Source of the DNA: Photobacterium kagoshimensis
Lineage (GTDB): Bacteria; Pseudomonadota; Gammaproteobacteria; Enterobacterales; Vibrionaceae
DNA: 64,000 nucleotides
Assembly (NCBI RefSeq): GCF_050337045.1
Contig: NZ_JAKJSO010000020.1
Coordinates: forward strand, 1-64,000
Direction: 5' to 3'
The notes under the pieces are model-generated. The model worked only from the letters and a program-made list of their open reading frames with translations, was not told the origin of the DNA and did no database searches. The translations under genes were made by a program, and so were the position numbers. The stretch's first letter is position 1. Each line of letters begins with the position of its first letter. Below are positions 1-6,061 of the stretch, in pieces.

Positions 1-11
1 CCCAAATACAT

Positions 12-39
12 AGCCTCGTCAGAAATGACGGGGCTTTTT
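12..39 (+). terminator. Terminator of the array unit upstream of copy 1
   Basis: Perfect 10-bp stem (12-21 with 26-35), GAAA loop and a T5 tract. It would end the transcript of a unit lying left of the window. Confidence 0.85.
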
Positions 40-75
40 ACTATCTGAAATTTATGGTGATATGTCTGCTGTCAT

Positions 76-165
76 GCGGTACTCGCTCAGAGGATAGAGC
101 GCAACCTTGCCAAGGTTGAGGTCACGCCAGCTCCTCGAAAATCGGGAACCTCGTGTGTCGCTCCA
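76..165 (+). tRNA. tRNA-Gly(GCC)-like gene with enlarged T arm, copy 1
   Basis: The acceptor 5' strand GCGGTAC pairs with GTGTCGC over 7 bp, with two G-U pairs. The D stem is GCTC/GAGC. The anticodon stem is CAACC/GGTTG with loop TTGCCAA, giving anticodon GCC. The 3' end is discriminator T plus an encoded CCA. The length is 90 nt instead of 76: the T arm keeps its outer ACG/CGT pairs and the GAAC of the T loop, but AGTTC is replaced by 19 nt that can form a small hairpin. It is clearly tRNA-Gly derived; whether it is charged or used in translation is unknown. Confidence 0.55.
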
Positions 166-185
166 AGCTTTATACCCAAATACAT

Positions 186-213
186 AGCCTCGTCAGNAAT
201 GACGGGGCTTTTT
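186..213 (+). terminator. Terminator after tRNA-like copy 1
   Basis: Same 10-bp stem and T tract as the other array terminators. One loop base (197) is N. It lies 20 nt after the encoded CCA, so each unit appears to be its own transcript. Confidence 0.85.
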
Positions 214-249
214 ACTGTCTGCGATTTATGGTGATATGTCTGNTGTCAT

Positions 250-339
250 GCGGTGCTCGCTCAGAGGATAGAGCGCAACCTTNCCAAGGTTGAGGTCACG
301 CCAGCTCCTCGAAAATCGGGAACCTCGTGTGTCGCTCCA
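250..339 (+). tRNA. tRNA-Gly-like gene with enlarged T arm, copy 2
   Basis: Same 90-nt architecture as the copy at 76-165, with acceptor 5' strand GCGGTGC. The T-arm insert is identical to copy 1 and the end is TCCA. The first anticodon base (283) is N, so the anticodon reads NCC. The neighbouring copies carry GCC and ACC, so this base is ambiguous at a site that varies between copies. The decoded amino acid would be glycine either way. Confidence 0.5.
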
Positions 340-359
340 AGCTTTATACCCAAATACAT

Positions 360-387
360 AGCCTCGTCAGCAATGACGGGGCTTTTT
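360..387 (+). terminator. Terminator after tRNA-like copy 2
   Basis: Identical stem with loop GCAA and a T5 tract, 20 nt after the CCA of copy 2. Confidence 0.85.
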
Positions 388-423
388 ACTATCTGAAATT
401 TATGGTGATATGTCTGCTGTCAT

Positions 424-513
424 GCGGTGCTCGCTCAGAGGGTAGAGCGCAACCTTACCAAGGTTGAGGTCACGCCAGCTCCTTGAAAATCGGGAACCTC
501 GTGTGTCGCGCCA
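424..513 (+). tRNA. tRNA-Gly-like gene, copy 3, anticodon ACC and discriminator G
   Basis: Same architecture again, but the anticodon loop is TTACCAA (anticodon ACC). The discriminator before CCA is G instead of T, and the insert has one C-to-T change that keeps its hairpin through a G-U pair. An A34 glycine anticodon is unusual in bacteria. The discriminator matters for glycyl-tRNA synthetase recognition. These changes suggest either decay or divergence from a translational role. Confidence 0.45.
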
Positions 514-533
514 AGCTTTATACCCAAATACAT

Positions 534-561
534 AGCCTCGTCAGAAATGACGGGGCTTTTT
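534..561 (+). terminator. Terminator after tRNA-like copy 3
   Basis: Identical stem with GAAA loop and T5 tract. It is the last array element before pxpA and separates that operon from array transcription. Confidence 0.85.
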
Positions 562-681
562 ACTATCTGCGATTTATGGTGTTTGCCAATGGTAGGTCTC
601 ATCTTCAGCTTGTTATTCTTGTAACTCTTTTCTGCTTATCATTTAATGTAAACAATCAGTTAACATTTGGTGAGGCATATC

Positions 682-1422
682 ATGAAGCTCAACTGCGATA
701 TGGGAGAGAGTTTTGGTCCTTGGCTTATGGGGCGTGATGATGCTGTCATGCCATGGATTAATATGGCTAACATTGCCTGTGGCTTTCATGCCTCGGATCC
801 TGATGTTATGGCTAAAACCGTTGCTTGTGCCTGCCAGCATGGTGTCGAAATTGGTGCCCACCCAGGCTATAACGACAAAGAAGGATTTGGTCGCCGTAGT
901 ATTCCCCATAGCGCTGAATCTATTACACAGCTGGTGGCGTATCAAGCTGGCGCGTTAAATGCTATTTGCCAGTTGCATGGTCAACAAATTAGCTATGTAA
1001 AGCCTCATGGTGCGCTATATAACGACATGATGGCTGATGAATCTGTTTTTATCGCGATATTAAAAGCAATCTCAGGGATGAATTCAGTATTTATCCCTCC
1101 GATTAAGCTCATGGTTTTATCACTGCCTGATAACCAAAAATATCAAGGTCTTGCCGTTCAATATAAGGTTGAACTCTTATTTGAAGCCTTCTCTGATCGT
1201 GCTTATACACCTGAAGGCTTCCTCGTTCCACGTTCTCAACCAGACGCGGTTCATCACAATAGTGATCGCATCGTGCAGCAAGCGAAAGAGTTCACTCAAG
1301 GTTACGTCACAACGTCTGATGGTTCGCTCCTTAAACTCAGAGCAGATTCACTCTGCGTTCATGGAGATAATGACGCCTCAATTGCCTTAATTCAGACGCT
1401 GAATGAGGTACTGCAAGCATGA
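682..1422 (+). CDS. pxpA: 5-oxoprolinase subunit PxpA (LamB/YcsF family)
   Basis: The 246-aa product is the LamB/YcsF-fold subunit of the cytosolic ATP-dependent 5-oxoprolinase PxpABC, which opens 5-oxoproline (pyroglutamate) to L-glutamate. Visible family motifs are NCDMGES near residue 4, ANIACGFHASD near 33, YVKPHGALYN near 109 and CVHGDN near the C-terminus. I chose the ATG at 682 because the protein then begins at the family-typical MKLNCDMGE; an in-frame TTG lies 15 nt upstream. The stop overlaps the pxpB start by 4 nt (ATGA), which implies translational coupling. The full family length is present. Confidence 0.95.
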   Translation: MKLNCDMGESFGPWLMGRDDAVMPWINMANIACGFHASDPDVMAKTVACACQHGVEIGAHPGYNDKEGFGRRSIPHSAESITQLVAYQAGALNAICQLHGQQISYVKPHGALYNDMMADESVFIAILKAISGMNSVFIPPIKLMVLSLPDNQKYQGLAVQYKVELLFEAFSDRAYTPEGFLVPRSQPDAVHHNSDRIVQQAKEFTQGYVTTSDGSLLKLRADSLCVHGDNDASIALIQTLNEVLQA

Positions 1423-2156
1423 TACGTATTGAACGCACCGCTGAAACAGCCTTAATGGTTTATTTAGGTGACAAGATAGATGTTGAGTTAACCGCTGATA
1501 TTGCGCGTTATGTACATAAAATCAAACAAGCACTCCCATCTGCATTGGTTGAGATCACGCCATCGTATTGCTCACTGCTATTACAACTACACCCTGCACA
1601 TTGCGCCGAGCCTGAACTAGGACGAGTTATCACTCGGTTACAGCAGATATATAAAGAGTGTGGCTTTGAAGCTGATGTAATTACACGAGCAAGCCTATCG
1701 ACACACAATCAAATCAAGGTAGGCAAACAAGTCGTATTGCCTGTGTATTACGATGTGAGCGTAGGGCCAGATTTAGATACGGTTGCTAAGTATGCTCAGG
1801 TGAGTGTTGATGAAGTGATCCGTTTACATAGTCAGCAAGCGTATACCGTTTGTGCGATTGGATTTGCCCCTGGTTTTGCATTTTTAGCATCGGTTGATCC
1901 TCGCATTGCGACGCCGCGTTTAGCCACACCTCGTCAGCATGTTCCTGCAGGTAGCTTAGGGATCGCGAACACACAAACAGCGATTTATCCTTTAGATTCT
2001 CCTGGTGGCTGGCAGATCATCGGTAACTGCCCTCAGAGGCTTTTCGACCCAAATACAGAGCCAATGTCGCCTTTTGAAGTTGGTGATGAAGTGCTATTTG
2101 AACCCATAGATCGTGAAACTTACATCGAGTTAGGCGGGGTATTATGGCAACAATAA
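1419..2156 (+). CDS. pxpB: 5-oxoprolinase subunit PxpB (KipI-like)
   Basis: The 245-aa protein matches the KipI/allophanate hydrolase subunit 1 family. The typical block GFAPGFAFL, then DPRIATPR, VPAGSLGIA and YPLDSPGGW, lies at about residues 148-205. It works with PxpA and PxpC in ATP-dependent cleavage of 5-oxoproline. It overlaps pxpA by 4 nt and pxpC by 13 nt, so the three subunits are translated as a tight block. The Bacillus homologue KipI also inhibits a sporulation kinase, but the pxpABC order here favours the metabolic role. Confidence 0.94.
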   Translation: MIRIERTAETALMVYLGDKIDVELTADIARYVHKIKQALPSALVEITPSYCSLLLQLHPAHCAEPELGRVITRLQQIYKECGFEADVITRASLSTHNQIKVGKQVVLPVYYDVSVGPDLDTVAKYAQVSVDEVIRLHSQQAYTVCAIGFAPGFAFLASVDPRIATPRLATPRQHVPAGSLGIANTQTAIYPLDSPGGWQIIGNCPQRLFDPNTEPMSPFEVGDEVLFEPIDRETYIELGGVLWQQ

Positions 2157-3142
2157 GTGTACTTAATGCGGGCATGCATACCTTAATTCAAGACACTGGG
2201 CGGTTTGGCGTGGCCGATGTCGGATTAAGTCAAGGCGGCGCGGCGGATCTGCATAGCTATTGCTGGGCGAATTACCTACTAACAAATGATGTTAATGCAC
2301 CTCAACTGGAAATCCTTTTTGGTCAGCTGAGTATCACGACAGATGCGGGTATTTGTTGCGTATTAACAGGGGCTGATTGTAGTGCGGTTATTCACTGTCA
2401 TTCAGAGCCTAATAAAGCTGTTGTACCTTGGCAGACTTTTATCTTACAGCAAGGTGAAACGCTTAGCTTAGGTTATCCACGATCAGGGTTACGATCATAT
2501 CTCGCGGTGAGAGGTGGCTTTAATGCGATACCTGTACAGGGCAGTGTTTCAACCGTGGTTCGTAACCAAATTGGTGGTTTATTACCTGATCATCATGGGA
2601 AGGCGGGGCAGGCACCTAAGCAAGGCTTGCCTTTAGCCACAGGTGATCAATTAACGGTTGTTGAGTATGCTCAACAGGAGGGGCGAGACAATCAATTTTC
2701 ACCGTTAGCCGCACCGAGTCGATGCATTCCTGATTATAGCCAAGAGACTGTTTTGCGTGTGATTGAGTCATACCAAGCAGAGGCATTCTCATCGTCATTT
2801 AAAGCGAGTTTTTTTAATAGCATTTACACCGTCAGCCCAAATAGCGATCGCATGGGGTGTCGCTTTGATGGTAACCCCCTCGTCGAGCAAGTAGAGAGTC
2901 TTATCTCGGAAGGGATCGCTTATGGGGCGATACAAATACCGCCCGATGGCTTGCCCATAGTGATGATGAATGACCGGCAAACACTCGGAGGTTATCCGAA
3001 AATAGGTTGTGTAGCACGTGTAGATATGGCTAAACTGGTTCAATCGCCACCTGGAAAAGTGGTGAAGTTTCAGCGTGGTGATGTCAGTTTGTTAACCCAA
3101 GAATGGCAACAGTTTTCGCGCTTTTTTGGTCTGTCTTTTTAG
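2144..3142 (+). CDS. pxpC: 5-oxoprolinase subunit PxpC (KipA-like biotin-dependent carboxylase family)
   Basis: The 332-aa protein is of the KipA/allophanate hydrolase subunit 2 type. Visible features are the N-terminal LNAGMHTLIQDTGRFG, CVLTGADCSA near residue 83 and the SGLRSYLAVRGGF block near 120. It is the third PxpABC subunit, and its length is normal. Its stop is followed by GGAG and the next start 8 nt later, so the downstream cyclotransferase-like gene is probably in the same operon. Confidence 0.94.
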   Translation: MATISVLNAGMHTLIQDTGRFGVADVGLSQGGAADLHSYCWANYLLTNDVNAPQLEILFGQLSITTDAGICCVLTGADCSAVIHCHSEPNKAVVPWQTFILQQGETLSLGYPRSGLRSYLAVRGGFNAIPVQGSVSTVVRNQIGGLLPDHHGKAGQAPKQGLPLATGDQLTVVEYAQQEGRDNQFSPLAAPSRCIPDYSQETVLRVIESYQAEAFSSSFKASFFNSIYTVSPNSDRMGCRFDGNPLVEQVESLISEGIAYGAIQIPPDGLPIVMMNDRQTLGGYPKIGCVARVDMAKLVQSPPGKVVKFQRGDVSLLTQEWQQFSRFFGLSF

Positions 3143-3150
3143 GAGTAGTA

Positions 3151-3708
3151 ATGTATATCTTTGGCTATGGTAGCTTGATCAATGACCATTCCCGTTCACG
3201 TACAGGGCAAACAGGCCGTTCGACACCAGCAATGGTAAATGGCTTACAGCGCCACTGGAGCAAAGTGGATGGTAGCTACAAAATTTCGCCACTGATTGTT
3301 GTTCCTGAGGCTGGCCAGTGTAATGGCGTTATTGTCGAGGTAGATAGAGCTGCGTTGGCTGAATTTGATAAACGAGAACACGGCTATCACCGAATTAAAA
3401 TTGATAGCCAAGATGTCGCGCTACAAAACAGTGATCAGCCTTTGTCTGGTGATGTGTGGGTTTACGTGAAAGATGAGCCACTAGCACCTTGTGCAGTTCA
3501 ACCTATCATGCAGACCTATGTGGATACCGTTTTAGCAGGTTGCTTGTCGATCTCTGATGCTTTTGCTGAGTACTTTGTTTCTTCAACCCAAGGTTGGCAT
3601 CACGCATTTGAAAATGATCGTCATCAGCCGAAATATGGCAACATGGCGGGTGTTGTCGATGCTCACCTCCCGATTATTGATCAGCTTATTCGCTCGGTGC
3701 GTGCGTAA
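3151..3708 (+). CDS. Gamma-glutamylcyclotransferase-like (AIG2/GGCT fold) protein
   Basis: The 185-aa product begins MYIFGYGSLI; the FGYGSL motif at residues 4-9 is the substrate-binding loop of the GGCT/ChaC/AIG2 fold. A glutamate in FDKRE near residue 75 is a candidate catalytic acid. Such enzymes release 5-oxoproline from gamma-glutamyl compounds, which is exactly the PxpABC substrate. I chose the ATG at 3151, preceded by GGAGTAGTA; the open frame extends upstream into pxpC but lacks the fold there. The true substrate (gamma-glutamyl amine, peptide or glutathione) cannot be read from sequence. Confidence 0.82.
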   Translation: MYIFGYGSLINDHSRSRTGQTGRSTPAMVNGLQRHWSKVDGSYKISPLIVVPEAGQCNGVIVEVDRAALAEFDKREHGYHRIKIDSQDVALQNSDQPLSGDVWVYVKDEPLAPCAVQPIMQTYVDTVLAGCLSISDAFAEYFVSSTQGWHHAFENDRHQPKYGNMAGVVDAHLPIIDQLIRSVRA

Positions 3709-3713
3709 TTAAG

Positions 3714-3965
3714 ATGGCAAAACCCAATAAGAAAGGCCCAACCAAAACCGTTGATGTGTACTGCGCTAATTGCAAAGCTCAACTATTTAAGTATCGGAAA
3801 GGTGGAAAAGGGGCACTGGTTAAATGCTTTAAAGAGCGTATAACGACAGACTTCACTATAAAAGCATGCCACTGCCCTGAGTGCGACACTGAGTTTGCCC
3901 GCGATACATTGGTAAGAGGTACGCCTGCATTTAAAATGATTGGCGGTAAAGTGTTTGCTAAATAG
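3714..3965 (+). CDS. Small zinc-ribbon protein
   Basis: An 83-aa basic protein with two CxxC knuckles (C17/C20 and C54/C57) plus extra cysteines at 38 and 52, so it probably binds one Zn ion. The N-terminus is Lys-rich (KPNKKGPTK). It starts 5 nt after the cyclotransferase-like gene and is followed by a terminator, so it ends the pxp transcript. The spacing of the cysteines suggests a nucleic-acid or protein-binding ribbon, but no specific function is visible. Confidence 0.75.
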   Translation: MAKPNKKGPTKTVDVYCANCKAQLFKYRKGGKGALVKCFKERITTDFTIKACHCPECDTEFARDTLVRGTPAFKMIGGKVFAK

Positions 3966-4003
3966 TTCTATATAACAAGAACAGGCTATAAACCAGAGTA
4001 GAG

Positions 4004-4035
4004 AGAGCCAGTGCACCTAGTGACTGGCTCTTTTT
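4004..4035 (+). terminator. Terminator of the pxpABC operon
   Basis: A 9-bp stem (4004-4012 with 4023-4031), a 10-nt loop and a T5 tract, 38 nt after the zinc-ribbon stop codon. Confidence 0.88.
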
Positions 4036-4075
4036 GTATCTACTTATCTATATATGTTAATTCTGGCTATCGCGG

Positions 4076-4810
4076 CTAATTTTTGGCAGACAGTGTTGGA
4101 GGGCACTCTTTTTTCATACTGAGTATTTCGGCTTCAAGGTTCAGGATGTTGCGTTTGTATTTTGCTTTTACCAATTGATAATCCAAGCTTGGTGCAAACC
4201 ACATATCAATTTGTCTATCATTGACCTCGGTTTGTCTTACTTTTAACGTCTCGACTTCGCCATAGCGTGTGGCGAGCTTTTCGGTGCCTAACACCTCAAA
4301 GAAATAATGACTCACACGGCTCGTACTTTGCATTTTAAAGTCGAATTTTGTTTTCCCTTGGATCAGTAATAAACGTAGCTGTGCCCCCAGTGTATCGCCA
4401 TCAAGCAAAGGGAACTCAGGATCATCATATTCTGTGGTTTCACCATTTTTGGTTATAGTAGATTGCTGACCGTTTGCACTAAATATGCCGGAGGCTGTGC
4501 GTGAAAGTAGGCCTGAAATGTTCTGCTCAAAAGATTGGGTGATGAAGGATTGCTGAACGTCAGACCAGGCCATTTCACTCTGATTTTTATATTTACTAGA
4601 AGTAACAAGAACATCGGCATTGCCATAGGCATAGACTTTGGCTTTGTTTCCGCGCCAATGAACATGACGAGACAGCGTTCCGACTTTCAGCCCGCTGAAA
4701 TACAGTTGATAAGTCAGTGTTTTATTACACTGATGAAACTCGGGCAATGGTATTGCTTGCACGGAATATAAAGGGGTGATGATAGATATGAATATGATTA
4801 AAAAACGCAA
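4076..4810 (-). CDS. DUF3108 periplasmic protein
   Basis: The 244-aa product has a signal peptide (residues 1-19, ending SVQA). The rest fits the beta-rich DUF3108 family: the FSGLKVGTL strand near residue 38, FPLLDGDTL near 133 and a C-terminal half of alternating strands with YGEVETLKV. The family is periplasmic and of unknown function, possibly lipid-binding. It is monocistronic and convergent with the pxp operon. The family call rests on overall pattern, not a catalytic motif. Confidence 0.7.
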   Translation of the reverse strand: MRFLIIFISIITPLYSVQAIPLPEFHQCNKTLTYQLYFSGLKVGTLSRHVHWRGNKAKVYAYGNADVLVTSSKYKNQSEMAWSDVQQSFITQSFEQNISGLLSRTASGIFSANGQQSTITKNGETTEYDDPEFPLLDGDTLGAQLRLLLIQGKTKFDFKMQSTSRVSHYFFEVLGTEKLATRYGEVETLKVRQTEVNDRQIDMWFAPSLDYQLVKAKYKRNILNLEAEILSMKKECPPTLSAKN

Positions 4811-5165
4811 AAAAACCGTCCTAAACTTGTGTTCCCAATAGTAACGTTAGCAATCTGTGAAATAGCTTGCCACTAGAAATCAGAGATTACATGTCAACAT
4901 AGTAATACGTGACAATCAGATGGCGCGAGATAAAAAAAATAATAAAAAAAATCCAGCTGGCATCATCATTCTTTTCCCTTATTTTTCAGCGTATTGCAAC
5001 AGGGTAAATAATTGGGATGCCACGCAAATGTTACATTTTCAGCTAAAGCATTGTTTTAGCGACTTTTATCATTACCAAGTGTTAATGACAATTTGATGGT
5101 GCTTATTTGACGATTCAAAGTATGACTTCTATTTTTATTTGGGTTTATCAAAAGAGGTGAGAGTA
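4811..5165. other. AT-rich intergenic region
   Basis: It separates two divergent genes and so should hold a promoter for each. A poly-A-rich patch lies at about 4929-4952. I see no convincing operator, RNA or repeat here. Confidence 0.5.
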
Positions 5166-5390
5166 ATGAAGAAAATGAATTCCGCTTATCGACTTCAGGT
5201 GATTAAAGAAGTGGCGATTAGAAAGCAGTTAACGTCGAATAATGATCCGATGGCAAATCATATTTCTCATCTACTCGAAACTCGTGCTCATCGTGAAGGT
5301 ATTGTCGAGCAACAACAGACTTATTCAAACAGTCATTTTGATGAAAATGTTGGCGGTTGGGTGAGTGATCTGTGGGATACAAAACTATAG
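5166..5390 (+). CDS. Small hypothetical protein (74 aa)
   Basis: Preceded by a good ribosome-binding site (AGAGGTGAGAGTA then ATG), which decides this start over an upstream in-frame codon. The product is mostly helical and polar, with NHISHLLETRAHREGIVEQQQ in the middle and a WVSDLWDTKL tail. There is no signal peptide or membrane segment. I do not recognise the family. It is followed by an inverted repeat at 5398-5431. Confidence 0.6.
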   Translation: MKKMNSAYRLQVIKEVAIRKQLTSNNDPMANHISHLLETRAHREGIVEQQQTYSNSHFDENVGGWVSDLWDTKL

Positions 5391-5397
5391 ACATTGA

Positions 5398-5431
5398 CGC
5401 TCAAAGTTGGCTTTCATACTGGCTTTGAGCG
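5398..5431. repeat. Inverted repeat after the 74-aa ORF
   Basis: 9-bp perfect arms (5398-5406 and 5423-5431), extendable by two G-U pairs. No T tract follows, so it is at best a weak or Rho-assisted terminator. Confidence 0.5.
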
Positions 5432-5517
5432 GTGATCATTTGAATATCGTAAGGGAGTGCTGGAACATCTCGTTTGACTAAGGTACATTGCTGCGTCAAT
5501 AGAATTCAGGTCGACGA

Positions 5518-5994
5518 ATGAACTACGTAGAATTAGATAGTTACACCCGTAAGTGGATCTTCACACATGCTTCTATGCCCGTGTCAGAAGATGATCTCGC
5601 GTTAATCCGTCCTTTTACTCAAGCACGATCTTCAGATATTTGGCGTGATCATATTAGCCGCCAAAGTCCCGATGCCGATCATTTTGAAAAGGATGATTGG
5701 GCTGCGAATGAAGCCATGTGGTCAGCGCCGATTGAATGGCAAGGTGCATGGGATAGCGACGAACCTGAGTTACCGCAAGAGATCCTTGATTTCATTGATT
5801 GGGAAGATAACACCACGGTATTTTTCTGTTATGAGAAATACAACTTGATTGAAACCAAGTGGGGTGTATTCAAACGTAACTGGAAGAATTTCTTATTCTT
5901 TGATGACGGCCCTATGTTGATTGGTCGTAAGAAAACGCAGACAATTTGGTTTCAATCAAATGGTTCTTGTACGTTAGGTCATCGTGAAAAATAA
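5518..5994 (+). CDS. DUF2947-like protein
   Basis: A 158-aa soluble acidic protein rich in Trp (RKWIF, DIWRDH, DDWAANEAMW, IEWQGAWDS, KWGVFKRNWKNFLFF). It resembles the DUF2947 family of Vibrionaceae and relatives, of unknown function. There is no signal peptide. It stands alone, followed by a strong terminator that lies inside the end of the convergent cyclase gene. The family name is from memory of its Trp-rich pattern and is moderately sure. Confidence 0.65.
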   Translation: MNYVELDSYTRKWIFTHASMPVSEDDLALIRPFTQARSSDIWRDHISRQSPDADHFEKDDWAANEAMWSAPIEWQGAWDSDEPELPQEILDFIDWEDNTTVFFCYEKYNLIETKWGVFKRNWKNFLFFDDGPMLIGRKKTQTIWFQSNGSCTLGHREK

Positions 5995-6010
5995 GTGGTA
6001 TGCGCCTACT

Positions 6011-6034
6011 CATGAATACATGAATACATGAATA
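6011..6034. repeat. Triple 8-nt tandem repeat
   Basis: The unit atgaatac is repeated three times (the last incomplete), just before the terminator. It is probably slippage-derived; no function is evident. Confidence 0.7.
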
Positions 6035-6061
6035 ACAGCCTCGCTCTAGCGGGGCTGTTTT
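6035..6061. terminator. Bidirectional-type terminator overlapping a convergent stop codon
   Basis: A 10-bp perfect stem (6035-6044 with 6049-6058), TCTA loop and T tract, serving the plus-strand DUF2947-like gene. The minus-strand cyclase stop codon (6046-6048) sits in the loop, so the hairpin arm encodes the last residues of that protein. Confidence 0.85.

Larger units (their letters stand above)
1..581 (+). repeat. 174-bp tandem array of tRNA-Gly-like units
   Basis: tRNA-like genes start at 76, 250 and 424, exactly 174 nt apart. Each unit holds a 10-bp terminator hairpin, about 36 nt of spacer, a 90-nt tRNA-like gene and a short tail. The window opens inside a unit, so the array continues upstream. 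The last unit breaks off near 581, where the sequence leaves the repeat after 'tttatggtg'. Copies are nearly identical. Undetermined bases occur at 197, 243 and 283; at 197 and 283 the resolved copies differ from each other. No gene occupies the array. Confidence 0.9.

Noticed and set aside
1..581. CRISPR or integron (attC/VCR) array
   Set aside because: The unit is 174 nt with no short repeat plus unique spacer, no integrase core sites are visible and no cas or integrase gene lies nearby. The units read as tRNA-like genes plus terminators.
483..737. 84-aa open frame over the last array unit
   Set aside because: It runs through the tRNA-like gene and terminator into pxpA in another frame and has no ribosome-binding site. 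It is a chance frame.
4929..4952. A-rich tract as a transposon scar or UP element
   Set aside because: Simple A-rich sequence in an AT-rich spacer with no flanking repeats.
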